This document shows, piece by piece, positions 37,140-46,917 of a DNA stretch of 64,000 bases. Origin of the DNA: an uncultured Coriobacteriaceae bacterium (GTDB lineage: Bacteria; Actinomycetota; Coriobacteriia; Coriobacteriales; Atopobiaceae); contig CACYWP010000005.1 of the NCBI GenBank assembly GCA_902778135.1, forward strand, positions 62,001-126,000, written 5' to 3'. Below the pieces are notes generated by a model. It ran no database searches. It saw only the letters and a program-made list of their open reading frames with translations, and was not told the DNA's origin. How positions within the stretch are numbered: the stretch's first letter is position 1; every line of letters starts with the position of its first letter. Position numbers and translations under genes: made by a program.

Positions 37140-38729
37140 CTACGCGTAACAGAGCACCTTCACTCGCAAGAGCGTCGGATCCTCGAAGCGCAGGAACATG
37201 GTCTCATCGCCATTGAGCCTACGGTCGCGAACCCACACGCCGTCACGGAAACTTCCGTCTTCGCAAGCCAGTAGGTCCACGTTCGGCAGGTCTACGTCGT
37301 TCGAGCGTGGCGTGACCGTCGCATTCATGATGAGCAGGTATGCCTCATCTGTTGCGTTCGTCAGCGCAGCGACAACCCCTGGCCCCTCGCCGAAAGTCAC
37401 GTCGCAAGTCCAACTGCCCAGGTTAAGCACCTGCTGTCTCCCACGCTCCTCGATGACAGCATCCATGCATCCATAACCACCGGCTGCTGAGAAGAGCTGT
37501 GACATCGCATCGGCCACGGCGGCATAGCAGCTGGGATCTTGAGGCGTACGCAGCGCAGGATCAGTGATGTCCATGCCAAAGAGGATGCCGATGTCGCTGG
37601 AGAAGGGTTCGCCCATCTCCTCAAATCCAAAAGGTGAGCACGACAAGGCATGGTGGTGCGCAATGGTCCAAGCTAGACGCGGAGCCGCATGAGCATGGGT
37701 TGCTGTCTCGGGTATGGCTAGAGGGTTATCGAGCTTGACGTAGGAGTCACATACGTCACAGAACGTCGGCACGTAGATGTCGGGGCAAAGTATGTCCACC
37801 GAAGGTGCCGCATAGCGCCAGACTTCCATCACACGTGCGTTGGGACCGCCCGTAGGAAAGCGTCCGGGTCTCTTTCCCTTGTCGAGCCAGGCATTGGCCA
37901 TCGTAGGCAGCGGGTAAGCATCCTTCCCCGCAGCTGCAACCGCCTCCACGTAGCGCGCCGTACGATAGGTCTGAAAGAGCTCTTCTGCTACCGTGCCAAA
38001 GACCTCAGTCCACGTCCCAGATGACGCGCCTGCTGCCATCGCAGACGAGATGTCTGTTGCCAGTGTGTCCTCGTGTGCCTGCAGGTAGCCAAGCAACCCT
38101 GATGGCACCTGCTCCGCGAAGGCCTCATCAGCGGCGTCGCAGTGGTCACGAGCCGCACCCATCAGACCGCACTCGTTTTCCACCTGCACGGCAACTACGG
38201 TTTGCTGGACTTCGTCATATTCCCTGACATGTGCCATGAAGGACGAGAACGCTCGGGCATCTGCAGCTCGCGTCGCCTCACAAAAGGCTGAAAGCGTCGT
38301 GTATGGCATGTCATAGAAATCGGTCAGAATGGTCTTGTGTTGACCTTTGATCGGTTCTGCTCGCCAGAACCGTACCGTGTCACGCTTGACCCATTCCGGC
38401 GCGTACATGCAGCCGCCGTTCTTCCAGGCCCCAAACCACAGAGGCACAAGATGACCGCCACGCTCACGTGCCTGGTCTATGAGCGCGTCGACGATAGTGA
38501 AATCAAATTGACCTTCCTCGGGCTCCACAAGCTCCCAAGTCACCGGTACGTAGAGCGTATTGAGACCAAGCTCACCTGCCTTATCCCATGCACGTCCCAT
38601 CCAAGCCTTGCTCGACGAGGTCGAGTTGTGCACCTCTCCCGCAAGCATGAGGAAAGGACGACCATGAACCATCAACGTGGTTGAGCCATCAACGAGAGCA
38701 AGGTAAGGAATGCTGGTGTGGCCTGACAT
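37140..38729 (-). CDS. GH35-like beta-galactosidase (DUF5597-type)
   Basis: 529 residues from ATG 38729 (TTGGAGAAC upstream; an in-frame start at 38774 would add 15). It opens like GH35 (LMVHGRPFLMLAGEVHNSTSSS, then NTLYVPVTWELVEPEEGQFDF). The acid/base Glu is in VQVENECGLMG, and the candidate nucleophile is in PFGFEEMGEP. No signal peptide, so it is cytoplasmic. DUF5597-type GH35 enzymes act on beta-galactosides. Last gene of a run that starts with the PTS genes at 42473, 68 bases after the GH43 gene. Confidence 0.85.
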   Translation of the reverse strand: MSGHTSIPYLALVDGSTTLMVHGRPFLMLAGEVHNSTSSSKAWMGRAWDKAGELGLNTLYVPVTWELVEPEEGQFDFTIVDALIDQARERGGHLVPLWFGAWKNGGCMYAPEWVKRDTVRFWRAEPIKGQHKTILTDFYDMPYTTLSAFCEATRAADARAFSSFMAHVREYDEVQQTVVAVQVENECGLMGAARDHCDAADEAFAEQVPSGLLGYLQAHEDTLATDISSAMAAGASSGTWTEVFGTVAEELFQTYRTARYVEAVAAAGKDAYPLPTMANAWLDKGKRPGRFPTGGPNARVMEVWRYAAPSVDILCPDIYVPTFCDVCDSYVKLDNPLAIPETATHAHAAPRLAWTIAHHHALSCSPFGFEEMGEPFSSDIGILFGMDITDPALRTPQDPSCYAAVADAMSQLFSAAGGYGCMDAVIEERGRQQVLNLGSWTCDVTFGEGPGVVAALTNATDEAYLLIMNATVTPRSNDVDLPNVDLLACEDGSFRDGVWVRDRRLNGDETMFLRFEDPTLLRVKVLCYA

Positions 38730-38797
38730 AGTTCTCCAATCAGGTAGTCGTGACGCATAACGAGCGATCTCCATGTCTCGCGGTCATGAAGCACGCA

Positions 38798-40261
38798 TCA
38801 GGCGAAGGCTAGTGCTCTCAGGTCGAGAGATCCTGACCCGCGGGCAACTACGTAAACGGCGTGAGCATCCGTACAAGTCGAGGAGACCGAGGCCTTAGCC
38901 CATACCCAGGCGTCCGATGGGCTGACGCACACGCAAGCAATCTCGGAACCATCGGACGCATCGACCCGAACGCTAATCGAGCCATTGAACGTGCCACGCA
39001 CCTCGAGCCGTACGCTGCGCTCCGAACCGTCAAACGCTAAGTACTTCCAGCCGACCTCAGCCCCGTCACGCAGGTTGTGCACGTAGGCATAGGCCGAGGT
39101 TGCTGCCCCTGCGTCCGCCTCTTGCGCAACGTACGGATGAGCCTCGTTCCACGTCACCGAGCTGCTGTAATGCAGGATGCCCTCGGCGCTGCGCAAGTGG
39201 CAGCATGTGTAGGCGGGCGTCTCGCGTGTGGCGAGAAGTAGCCCGCCGTTGAGGCCACAGCTGGTCATCTCAGCCTGCTCGACAAAGCCGTCCTCGCGGA
39301 TCACGACCTTTTCGGCCACGCCCTGCCGCGAGTTCTGATGCCCATGCGTATGGCGATGGCCAAACACGAAGACCCGTCCGTCAGACAGCTCCACGAGCGA
39401 CCCATGGTTGTTGCCCGGGTAGTACGTAGCTTCTGCCTCGGTTGGTTTGCTTGGCGTGCCCACGTCGCCGTTGGAGTGCAGCACGCCACCGTACGCGAGC
39501 GGCCCCTCTGGTGTCTGAGCATGGGCCCAGCAGAGCTCGTGGCCCTGCAGGCTCGAATAGATGAAGTAGTAACGGTCATGGATACGCCGGAAGCTTGACG
39601 CCTCGAAGAAGGGATGCGCTTCGAAACCGGTGCCATTCGCCTGCAGCTTGGCTGGAGCCAGATGCCTCGGCTCCTCGGCCATCGTCACCATGTCAGCCGA
39701 GAGACGCGCTACCCAGCTGCCCTCGGTCACCGCAGCAGGCATGTGCGAGCTGGCCTTGGGCATGCCGAAGCCCCAGTAAAGCCACGCTGCGTCACCTTCG
39801 ACATACACGGCCGGATCGAATACCATGCCGTAGCCACAGTCTGAGTCGAATGGCATGCCGTCGGGCAGGGCGACATTGCCAAGAAAGCGGTAATGCCCCG
39901 CCGGCTCGTCGCAGACAGCCACACCGATGTGGCACGGCCTCCCCACGAGCATGGAGGCAAGCGCATAGTACAGATAGAACCGCCCATCAGGGCCTTGCGC
40001 AACATCAGGGGCAAAGAGCGGCGCTGATCCGTCGAGGTTTGAGGGGTCATCGGTCTTACGGAAGATCACCCCTTCAAAACGCCAGTCTGCAAGGTCGTTC
40101 TCGGGTGCCGACCAGCATACGTAGTCACCCGGGCAATAGTTCTCGCCGCCAGCCGCATCATGTGAGCCGTACACGTACATACGACCGTCGAAGACATGTG
40201 GCTCTCCGTCGGGCACATACTCCCAACTGGGCAGATAGGGATTATAGGCAGCTCGTTTCAT
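38798..40261 (-). CDS. GH43 family glycosidase (arabinofuranosidase/xylosidase-like)
   Basis: 487 residues from ATG 40261 (AAGGAGAGAGG upstream). Five-bladed GH43 propeller: catalytic base Asp region PDGEPHVFDGRMYVYGSHD near 15, pKa-modulating Asp in FAPDVAQGPDGRFYLYYA near 90, acid Glu in FFEASSFRRI near 230. An extra C-terminal beta-sandwich from about 350 looks like a carbohydrate-binding domain (VRLEVRGTFNGSISVRVDAS). Probably removes arabinose or xylose side units. No signal peptide. Part of the locus with EIIA, GH35-like and GH78 genes. Confidence 0.9.
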   Translation of the reverse strand: MKRAAYNPYLPSWEYVPDGEPHVFDGRMYVYGSHDAAGGENYCPGDYVCWSAPENDLADWRFEGVIFRKTDDPSNLDGSAPLFAPDVAQGPDGRFYLYYALASMLVGRPCHIGVAVCDEPAGHYRFLGNVALPDGMPFDSDCGYGMVFDPAVYVEGDAAWLYWGFGMPKASSHMPAAVTEGSWVARLSADMVTMAEEPRHLAPAKLQANGTGFEAHPFFEASSFRRIHDRYYFIYSSLQGHELCWAHAQTPEGPLAYGGVLHSNGDVGTPSKPTEAEATYYPGNNHGSLVELSDGRVFVFGHRHTHGHQNSRQGVAEKVVIREDGFVEQAEMTSCGLNGGLLLATRETPAYTCCHLRSAEGILHYSSSVTWNEAHPYVAQEADAGAATSAYAYVHNLRDGAEVGWKYLAFDGSERSVRLEVRGTFNGSISVRVDASDGSEIACVCVSPSDAWVWAKASVSSTCTDAHAVYVVARGSGSLDLRALAFA

Positions 40262-40398
40262 ATGCCTCTCTCCTTGTGAGCAGTGCAATTCGGGCTCGCT
40301 TCAGCGATACAACTCATCCCCGTGATATACGTCGGGGAAGCTCCGCGACACCTGCCGCGGACTCCCCCGAAACTCCCGTGCCATCCGGATCGTCGTGC

Positions 40399-40914
40399 CT
40401 ATGCGGTCTGCATGAGCTTGGCGCCAGCGGTCACCTGGCCCTCTGCAACCTTCTCAATGCCGGCAAGGTCATCAGAGTTGGTGATGATGGTCATGATGAT
40501 GTCCTTGTAGCCCGCCTTGGCCACCTTGTCACGGTCGAAGGTGAGCACGGGGTCTCCCGCGTTCACGTGGTCGCCGGCCTTGACCCACACCTCGAAGCCA
40601 TCGCCCTTCATGTTGACGGTGTCCACACCCACATGTACAAGTACCTCAACGCCGTTGTCGCCGGCGATGCCGAAGGCGTGCGGCATGGCGCTGACCACCG
40701 CGCCGCTGATGGGGGCAAAGACGTTGCCGTCCGAGGGCCAGACGGCCACGGTCTTGCCCATGGCCTCACAGGCGAAGACCGGGTCGGGAATCTGGTCGGT
40801 CACCTCGACGCGACCTGTGACAGGCGAGCACACGGCTCCCTTGTCGGTGGAAGCGGCCACTGCTTCGGGCTTGGTCGGTTTCTTACTTCCAAAGAGCTTG
40901 TCAAAGAATCCCAT
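40399..40914 (-). CDS. PTS EIIA component, glucose class (Crr-like)
   Basis: 171 residues from ATG 40914 (GGAG upstream). The phospho-His is in VLVHVGVDTVNMKGDGF and the second conserved His in SAMPHAFGIAGD. A short basic N-terminal tail GFFDKLFGSKKP resembles the amphipathic helix of E. coli EIIA-Glc. It is the natural donor for the EIIBC encoded just upstream. A terminator with a good T-tract lies between them, so it may be expressed separately. Confidence 0.93.
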   Translation of the reverse strand: MGFFDKLFGSKKPTKPEAVAASTDKGAVCSPVTGRVEVTDQIPDPVFACEAMGKTVAVWPSDGNVFAPISGAVVSAMPHAFGIAGDNGVEVLVHVGVDTVNMKGDGFEVWVKAGDHVNAGDPVLTFDRDKVAKAGYKDIIMTIITNSDDLAGIEKVAEGQVTAGAKLMQTA

Positions 40915-41019
40915 TTCGCACTCCATTCTCAACTATCAAGCAAGACTATTGGGGAGCTCATGCTCCCGTCGGTATCTGCACTAAATACAATGTGCTCTCA
41001 AAAGGAGACGAGAGTAAAA

Positions 41020-41047
41020 AGCCGCCTCCCACGTTTGGGAGGCGGCT
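41020..41047 (-). terminator. Rho-independent terminator after EIIBC
   Basis: Perfect 12-base arms AGCCGCCTCCCA and TGGGAGGCGGCT with a 4-base loop, followed on the minus strand by TTTTTAC. The best terminator in the window. Confidence 0.92.
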
Positions 41048-41063
41048 AGGAAGGAAGGGCTTG

Positions 41064-42473
41064 TTATTCCTTGCCCTCGGCCTGCTCCTTGGTGAGGCCG
41101 AAGAGCCAGGTGGTCACGAAGGCGACGGCGAAGCCGATGGCCATGGCGATGCAGCCGTTGATGAAGTTGCCCTGGCTGTCACCTGCGAAGGCGAGGGGCG
41201 AGAAGATGCCAGAAGCCATGGTGTAGAGGGTCACGTGAGTGAGGGCAGCATAGAGGCCTGCAGCCGCGCCACCGCAGAGGGTGCCGATCCAGGGGCGCTT
41301 GTAGCGCAGGAACACACCGTAGAGCAGGGGCTCGCCCACGCCACCGAAGAACTGGGTCATGAAGTAGCCCCAGCACAGGCTCTTGTTCTCGGGGTCCTTC
41401 ATCTTGAGGGCCACGGCCAGGCCGACGGCGGAAGCGGTGAAGTTCTGCACGGTGGAGGCCATGAGGAACATTGCGTCGGAGCCCACGTTGCCAAAGTTGG
41501 CGATTGCGATGCCCATGATACCGATGTGCATGCCGGTAAGGACGAGCATGGGATAGGTGGCGGCGAAGACTGCGATGGCAAGGAAGCCGAGCGGGGAGTT
41601 GCCGATGAGCTCGAAGAGGTTGGCAACACCGGTGCCGAGCAGGCTGCCCAGAGGCGCCAGGATGTAGAGCTCCAGCGGGATCATGAGGAGGACGGTGAGG
41701 AAGGGACCAAAGACGGTGCGCACGGCGGCGGGCATGAAGCCGTTGATCTTCTTCTCAAGGAAGGCGAACACGGGGATGCACAGCAGGATGGGAATCAGCG
41801 TCTGGCCATAGCCAAAGAGCGGCATCGGAACCTGGGCACCGAAGAACGAAAGGCCGGTCTCGCCACCCACGAACGCCGCGAAGCTGGGCTCAAGCAGGGC
41901 TGCGCCAAGCATTGCGCCGAGGTACGGGTTGGCACCGAGCTTCTGCGAAGCGGTGAAGCCAGCGAGGATGGGCATGAAGTAGAAGCCTGCGTTGTACATC
42001 ATGTCGCAGAGGAAGACGAGCGGGCTGTCGGCCGGCACCAGGTTGAGGAACGTGGGGCCAAAGACGGCACCGAGGGTCTTGAAGAGACCGGCGGTCATGA
42101 GGACAGGCACCAGCGGGACGACCGAACCGGAGAGGTAGTTGAGCACGGCATCGAACACGTTCTTGGGAGTCCACTCAAACTTCTCAGGCACGTCATCGAG
42201 CTTCTCGTCGATCGAGCCGCCGCCGCCCACGCCCAGCTGGGTCAGCTCGTCGTACACCTCGGGCACGGTGGTCCCGATGATGACCTGGTACATGCCACCC
42301 TGCCTGGCGATGCCCAGGACGCCCTTGATTGCCTTTACCTCGTCGTCGTTGGGAATCGTGTCGTCAACCAGATTGAAGCGCAGACGGGTCATGCAGTGGA
42401 TGACCTTGCTGACGTTCTCCTTGCCACCGACGGCTGCGAGCACGTCAGTTGCGATCTGCTTGTTGTCTGCCAT
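41064..42473 (-). CDS. PTS EIIBC component, glucose/beta-glucoside class
   Basis: 469 residues from ATG 42473 (GGAAAGGATC upstream). EIIB domain at 1-85 with phosphocysteine in VIHCMTRLRF near 27. A Gly-rich linker (GVGGGGS) follows, then EIIC with about ten helices (about 105-460). It lacks the fused EIIA of BglF-type proteins, which is supplied by the neighbour. The pattern GGxxxPLLYG (FFGGVGEPLLYGVFL) supports beta-glucoside/sucrose-class. The promoter carries the same 15-base element as that of GH78/AraC. Confidence 0.93.
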   Translation of the reverse strand: MADNKQIATDVLAAVGGKENVSKVIHCMTRLRFNLVDDTIPNDDEVKAIKGVLGIARQGGMYQVIIGTTVPEVYDELTQLGVGGGGSIDEKLDDVPEKFEWTPKNVFDAVLNYLSGSVVPLVPVLMTAGLFKTLGAVFGPTFLNLVPADSPLVFLCDMMYNAGFYFMPILAGFTASQKLGANPYLGAMLGAALLEPSFAAFVGGETGLSFFGAQVPMPLFGYGQTLIPILLCIPVFAFLEKKINGFMPAAVRTVFGPFLTVLLMIPLELYILAPLGSLLGTGVANLFELIGNSPLGFLAIAVFAATYPMLVLTGMHIGIMGIAIANFGNVGSDAMFLMASTVQNFTASAVGLAVALKMKDPENKSLCWGYFMTQFFGGVGEPLLYGVFLRYKRPWIGTLCGGAAAGLYAALTHVTLYTMASGIFSPLAFAGDSQGNFINGCIAMAIGFAVAFVTTWLFGLTKEQAEGKE

Positions 42474-42556
42474 GATCCTTTCCTTCCCTTTCGTTTCGAG
42501 GCTCATCTTATGCCTCTTGTTTCCTTCCTGCTGTAATAACTATATTTTCCTATGTA

Positions 42557-42580
42557 TACCTGCGACAATATTATTTTGTG
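42557..42580. promoter_or_regulatory. Shared regulatory element upstream of EIIBC
   Basis: TACCTGCGACAATAT followed by TAT and TTTGTG. Identical in the first 15 and last 6 bases to the site at 45007-45030. It lies 84 bases upstream of the EIIBC start and is probably an AraC-family binding site. Confidence 0.8.
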
Positions 42581-42647
42581 CGGTTATCGCTATGAGTTGT
42601 TGCCTTACAGGTCACATTTGTTCACTTTTTCGAAAGTCTTCGGGATG

Positions 42648-42671
42648 ACGCTGGGGTGCACCCCAGCGTCG
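42648..42671 (-). terminator. Perfect palindrome, terminator of GH78 gene
   Basis: A 24-base perfect palindrome, arms GACGCTGGGGTG and CACCCCAGCGTC, 60 bases after the GH78 stop. Confidence 0.7.
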
Positions 42672-42730
42672 GCAAGCAACGCGAAGATGCACCCCATCGA
42701 TCAGCAGCCGGGCTGTCGGACGCCTTTGCG

Positions 42731-44953
42731 CTAGCTGCGCACCACGACGCCTTCGGGCACCTCGACCTGCGCCTTGATTCTCTTGGGCACGACGTAGGAG
42801 AAGGTCACGACACCCTGCTCATCACGCTTCCAGGCGGTCCGGATCACACCGAGACGCGTCGCAAGGGAGCAGCTCACCTGGTCGGTGAGCGGGCTGAAGT
42901 AAGGCCGCAACTCCACACGATCGCACCCGCGGGCATCGTCGGCAACACGGATGCCTCCCAGCCCCTGGTAGAACCACTGCAGGTAGCTACTGAACATGGC
43001 ATGGTTGTAGGACGAGAGGAACATCTCGAACTGCTCGGCAAGCGCCTTGTTGCCACTGGCCAGCATGGCCTTGTAGCTCGGGGCCTCCTCGCGAGTGAGC
43101 CACGCCTCCACCACGTCGGAGTGGCCCGTTCTGTTGAGCAGGTCAAAGGCAATCGTGGTTCCGAAGATGCCTGTCGTGAGCACCCCGTCCTCCTCGGCAA
43201 TCTTGGCCACAAGGCGGTCGGCCAGCTCATGCCCATCGGCCAAGCCAAGATCGGCTACAAAGGCTATTCCCGTCTGCGTGCCATCTCCCCACGTTCCGTC
43301 TTCGTGATGGAATCGCGCAAATATCTGCGCACACAGCGCGGCAAGCTGAGTCTTGTACGTGCCGCCATCCTCCCCCAAGATCTCACAGAACCTCACCGCT
43401 GCCCGCGCGAAGCGTGCGATGGTGCACCAACCCACCAGCTCCTTGTCGGGCGTGCCGGTCTTGAAGCTTTCGCTCGTCTGCACGGACCCATGGTCGCCCA
43501 GGCAGTGGGAGGCAAGCTCTGCCGGGTCCCAACCTAGCAGGTAGTCGACCAGCTTGCGCACGTAGGGCCACTCCTGCTCCACCAGATCGCGACAGCCATA
43601 GAACTGGTGGGCGCGCAGCACGAGGTGCGGGTAGGCAAGCTGCCACAGCAGCGGTCCCTCACCATAGGCCGTCCCGTTGGAGCCGATGCCCATGAAAGGC
43701 GCCGTTTCGGGCACACCGCCTGCGGGCGTCTGGTCATTGCGGAAGTCGCGCACGGTCTTTCGAATGAGTCCCTCGCAGTCGAAGGCCATGAGGTTCGAGG
43801 CGGCAAGCGCCACCATGTCGCCTCCGTAGCCCAGCCGCTCGCGTGCACAATCCTCCCAGAGACCGTGCACGTTGTTGAGCTTCGTGCGCACGGCGGCATC
43901 GACCATGCTGTCATAGAACTCGTCGCCCGTGGCTATGGAGCCGGCTGCCGCAAGATCGGTGTGCACGGGCGCCAGCGCCACGCTGAGCAGCTGGTCACGC
44001 GAGAGTCCCTCGATCACGGCATAGCGGCACGAGTGAACCGTGAACTCGTTGGTAAAGCGATTCTCCCCCTCGGCGCAGATGATGTGGTCGGTCTGGATGG
44101 CCCGCTCCGGCGCACCGGTGCCACCGGGAATGCGGAAGCCCTCGGGCACGAGGCAACCGACCAAGCCCGCATGGCTCGACTCATAGGAGGGAACACCGTC
44201 AGCATCAAGCTCCTCGGCGTAGCGCACCACCACTTCCTGACCCGCATGCGCCTCGAAGCGCAGGTCAATCATGCCGGTGTCGAGCTCGTGGAAGTCCACC
44301 ACCAGCGAGCCGTCGGCCAGCTCGGTGATATCGGTTCCTTCAACCGGAGCAAATCGGCGACACGGCTCAACCACAGCTGGCTCGAGGTTGCGCATGTCCT
44401 TTTGTGTCACGAGAGGCAAATCTGTACCACCGGCACTCGAAAGGTCGCGTGTTTCGCCCAGATACACATTGTTGAAGAGCAGCTGACCCTCGCGACAGCT
44501 CCAGGAGTCATCACTCACCAGCACGGTCTGACCATCTGCCACAAGGGCGAGCAGCACTGCGGGCGTACCCACCTCCGCAAGACGCTCGCGCAGGTTGTAC
44601 TTGCCAAACATGGTGAGTGGCGAGGGGTTGAACCAACCGTTGCCCAGCTCGACGACCAGCTCGTTGGCACCCTCGCGCAGCAGCTCCGACACATCGAAGG
44701 TGCGCGTGGTGACCTGCTTGGCATAGTTGGTCCAGTCGCCGAGTAGCTCGACGTTATTCAAGGGCTGGCTGTTGACAAACACCTGTGCATACCCCAGCAC
44801 GGCCACCATCAGACTGGCACGCACGCAGCCCTCGAGCTCAAACGTGCGCGACACCACATGGTTGCGGTGAGGCTGATAGTATCCCGCGTCATCCTGACCA
44901 TACTCGAACGTGGGGCCCGAAATCCAACGTGGTTGTGCGCTTACCGTTGCCAT
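42731..44953 (-). CDS. GH78 alpha-L-rhamnosidase
   Basis: 740 residues from ATG 44953 (GGGAGG upstream). N-terminal beta-sandwich domains (AQVFVNSQPLNN, VVELGNGWFN) lead into the alpha/alpha barrel. The GH78 motif LWEDCARERLGYGGD near 380 carries the catalytic Glu region, and QWFYQGLGGIR near 660 belongs to the barrel end. It has no signal peptide, so it acts on imported rhamnosides. It is divergent from an AraC gene with a shared promoter element. The released L-rhamnose could feed the rha operon at 14459-18215. Confidence 0.92.
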   Translation of the reverse strand: MATVSAQPRWISGPTFEYGQDDAGYYQPHRNHVVSRTFELEGCVRASLMVAVLGYAQVFVNSQPLNNVELLGDWTNYAKQVTTRTFDVSELLREGANELVVELGNGWFNPSPLTMFGKYNLRERLAEVGTPAVLLALVADGQTVLVSDDSWSCREGQLLFNNVYLGETRDLSSAGGTDLPLVTQKDMRNLEPAVVEPCRRFAPVEGTDITELADGSLVVDFHELDTGMIDLRFEAHAGQEVVVRYAEELDADGVPSYESSHAGLVGCLVPEGFRIPGGTGAPERAIQTDHIICAEGENRFTNEFTVHSCRYAVIEGLSRDQLLSVALAPVHTDLAAAGSIATGDEFYDSMVDAAVRTKLNNVHGLWEDCARERLGYGGDMVALAASNLMAFDCEGLIRKTVRDFRNDQTPAGGVPETAPFMGIGSNGTAYGEGPLLWQLAYPHLVLRAHQFYGCRDLVEQEWPYVRKLVDYLLGWDPAELASHCLGDHGSVQTSESFKTGTPDKELVGWCTIARFARAAVRFCEILGEDGGTYKTQLAALCAQIFARFHHEDGTWGDGTQTGIAFVADLGLADGHELADRLVAKIAEEDGVLTTGIFGTTIAFDLLNRTGHSDVVEAWLTREEAPSYKAMLASGNKALAEQFEMFLSSYNHAMFSSYLQWFYQGLGGIRVADDARGCDRVELRPYFSPLTDQVSCSLATRLGVIRTAWKRDEQGVVTFSYVVPKRIKAQVEVPEGVVVRS

Positions 44954-45006
44954 GATGCCTCCCAAACATTGCTATAACTATCACTTATACTTTATCTAGT
45001 ACTGTT

Positions 45007-45030
45007 TACCTGCGACAATATGAGTTTGTG
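45007..45030. promoter_or_regulatory. Shared regulatory element between GH78 and araC-like gene
   Basis: TACCTGCGACAATAT followed by GAG and TTTGTG, in the divergent promoter region of GH78 and the AraC gene at 45062. Matches 42557-42580. Confidence 0.8.
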
Positions 45031-45061
45031 TCTCAATCAGTATGATTCTGTGGAGTAAGCT

Positions 45062-46039
45062 ATGAATCGAAAGCAGCTGCCTTCGGCACTTCTTGCCGCC
45101 TCGATGATCGAACCGCATACCGACGAGGAGGTGTTTAACCACTTTGCCCGGCGTTATCCCCGCGTTCCCTATCACGGAAGGGAGCTCTTTCTCTTTGGTC
45201 AAGGCCGTGAGTTTGCCGACCGGCGACACATCGTGTCGTTCCATGGGGTGAACTCGGCTACCATCCCCGAGCACATTTATTCATACGTGCTCATCACCTA
45301 TTGCTGCCAAGGTGTCTTCCGTATGAACGTTGACGGGAGTCGCGTGGTGCTGGAGCAGGGCGACTGCATCGTCATGGACCGCCATGTGCCCCATAGCGTA
45401 CAACCGACCGGCCCTGATGACATCACCGTAAACTTCATCTTTGCCGAAGAGTTCTTTGAGGGACGTCTGCTCGATGGCATGACAGACCTCGCCTCTCCGT
45501 TTGCCACCGAGCTCATGACGCTTGGCGCAACCCATGAGAACTGGCGGGTCTATCACACGGCGCAGGACGAGGTCGCACAAACATGCGTCGAGCGCATTCT
45601 GTGCGAACGGCTCGAACCCGACATGACCAGTCCCTACCTCATCGACTTTTTCCTCGCGGCCTTGCTCACTCACCTGTTGCGCACGTACGAGCCCAAGGGG
45701 GAGCTCGATGACGTTGCCTGGGAACGCGCCGAGCTCATTGGCACGGTGCGCCAATACATCGGACAGCACTACCAGGAGGGAAACCTCCAGCGCATGGCAG
45801 CAGACCTTGGCTACGAGCGAACGTATCTTTCCAAGTTCATACGCCAAGCCACAGGGTCCACCTTCAAGCAGCTGGTCAACATCGAGCGCATGCGGCGGGC
45901 GGCGCTTCTTCTGCGAGGTACCACGCGACCCATCTACGAGATAGCCGAGGAAGTTGGACTTGCCAACCTTACCAGCTTCTACCAGCGTTTTCGCAATTAC
46001 GCAGGCTGCACGCCACAGGAGTATCGGAAGCAGGCATAA
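45062..46039 (+). CDS. AraC-family transcriptional regulator
   Basis: 325 residues. N-terminal cupin-type sensor (YSYVLITYCCQGVFRMNVDG) with a His/Asp-rich barrel, and a C-terminal double HTH (LQRMAADLGYERTYLSKFIR; IYEIAEEVGLANLTSFYQRF). Divergent from GH78 and followed at 11 bases by a second AraC gene. It probably activates GH78 and the EIIBC operon through the shared element. Confidence 0.92.
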   Translation: MNRKQLPSALLAASMIEPHTDEEVFNHFARRYPRVPYHGRELFLFGQGREFADRRHIVSFHGVNSATIPEHIYSYVLITYCCQGVFRMNVDGSRVVLEQGDCIVMDRHVPHSVQPTGPDDITVNFIFAEEFFEGRLLDGMTDLASPFATELMTLGATHENWRVYHTAQDEVAQTCVERILCERLEPDMTSPYLIDFFLAALLTHLLRTYEPKGELDDVAWERAELIGTVRQYIGQHYQEGNLQRMAADLGYERTYLSKFIRQATGSTFKQLVNIERMRRAALLLRGTTRPIYEIAEEVGLANLTSFYQRFRNYAGCTPQEYRKQA

Positions 46040-46050
46040 GGAGGCCATCC

Positions 46051-46917
46051 ATGCTCACCTACACGATGGATGTCGAGGACCGCAGCCGATGGATCATCTC
46101 CACGCCGTCTGCTGCCGAGCTCGCACAGCCCTACCACTGCAGCGAGGTCGGCGACTTCTACGCGCGCAGCCGCTTTGCCACCGCGCGCAGCGACAAGAAC
46201 AGCTTCATCCTGTTCTACACGCTGGGCGGCGAGGGCACGGTTCTCCAAGGCGGACAGACCGTGCGCCTGCCCAAGGGTCAGGCACTGCTCATGGACTGCC
46301 GCTCTCCCCAGAGCTATGGCACCTCCCCAGGACACGGACATTGGTACCACCTATGGGCGCACATCGACGGGCCGGGGGTGGAGCTGGCCGGACGCACGCT
46401 GGGGCTGCCGCGCCTTACGCCGGTGGCTGTGCCGCTTTCGCGGCTGCAACCGCATATGGACGTACTGTTTGAGCGCCTGGGCACCGAGAGCGTTGGCAAC
46501 GCCACGCGCGTCGGCCTTGCCGTTCATGCGCTGGTGGGAGAGGTGGTGCTTGCCGCACAGGAATCGGGTCCGGCCGCCGAGGACGACCCGGTGCGCCTTG
46601 CCTGTTCGTATATCGAGCGACACTTCGCCGAGAGAGTGACGCTTGACGACCTCTCCCGCGCCGCAGCCGTCAGCCCCAGCTACCTCATCCGTCTCTTCAA
46701 GCGTCAGCTCGAGACCACCCCGCATGACTACCTGCTGCGCTATCGCATCAGCCGCGCCAAGGAGCTGCTGGCCGAGACCACCCTCACCAGCGCAGCCATC
46801 GCCGGGCGCGTGGGATTTACCAGCGAGAGCAACTTCAGCTATCGGTTCAAGCAGATGGTAGGCCAGGGACCGCGTGCCTACCGGCAGTCGACTCCCGAGC
46901 TTGTACTCAGGCAATAG
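46051..46917 (+). CDS. AraC-family transcriptional regulator
   Basis: 288 residues. Cupin-like N-terminus (GGEGTVLQGGQTVRLPKGQA) and C-terminal double HTH (LDDLSRAAAVSPSYLIRLFK; AAIAGRVGFTSESNFSYRFK). It starts 11 bases after the first AraC gene and is co-transcribed. Two AraC proteins in one transcript suggest either layered control or response to two ligands. Confidence 0.92.
   Translation: MLTYTMDVEDRSRWIISTPSAAELAQPYHCSEVGDFYARSRFATARSDKNSFILFYTLGGEGTVLQGGQTVRLPKGQALLMDCRSPQSYGTSPGHGHWYHLWAHIDGPGVELAGRTLGLPRLTPVAVPLSRLQPHMDVLFERLGTESVGNATRVGLAVHALVGEVVLAAQESGPAAEDDPVRLACSYIERHFAERVTLDDLSRAAAVSPSYLIRLFKRQLETTPHDYLLRYRISRAKELLAETTLTSAAIAGRVGFTSESNFSYRFKQMVGQGPRAYRQSTPELVLRQ

Noticed and set aside
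41000..42536. 514-codon open frame antisense to the PTS EIIBC gene
   Set aside because: It runs through the EIIBC terminator and is acidic and His-rich with no motif.
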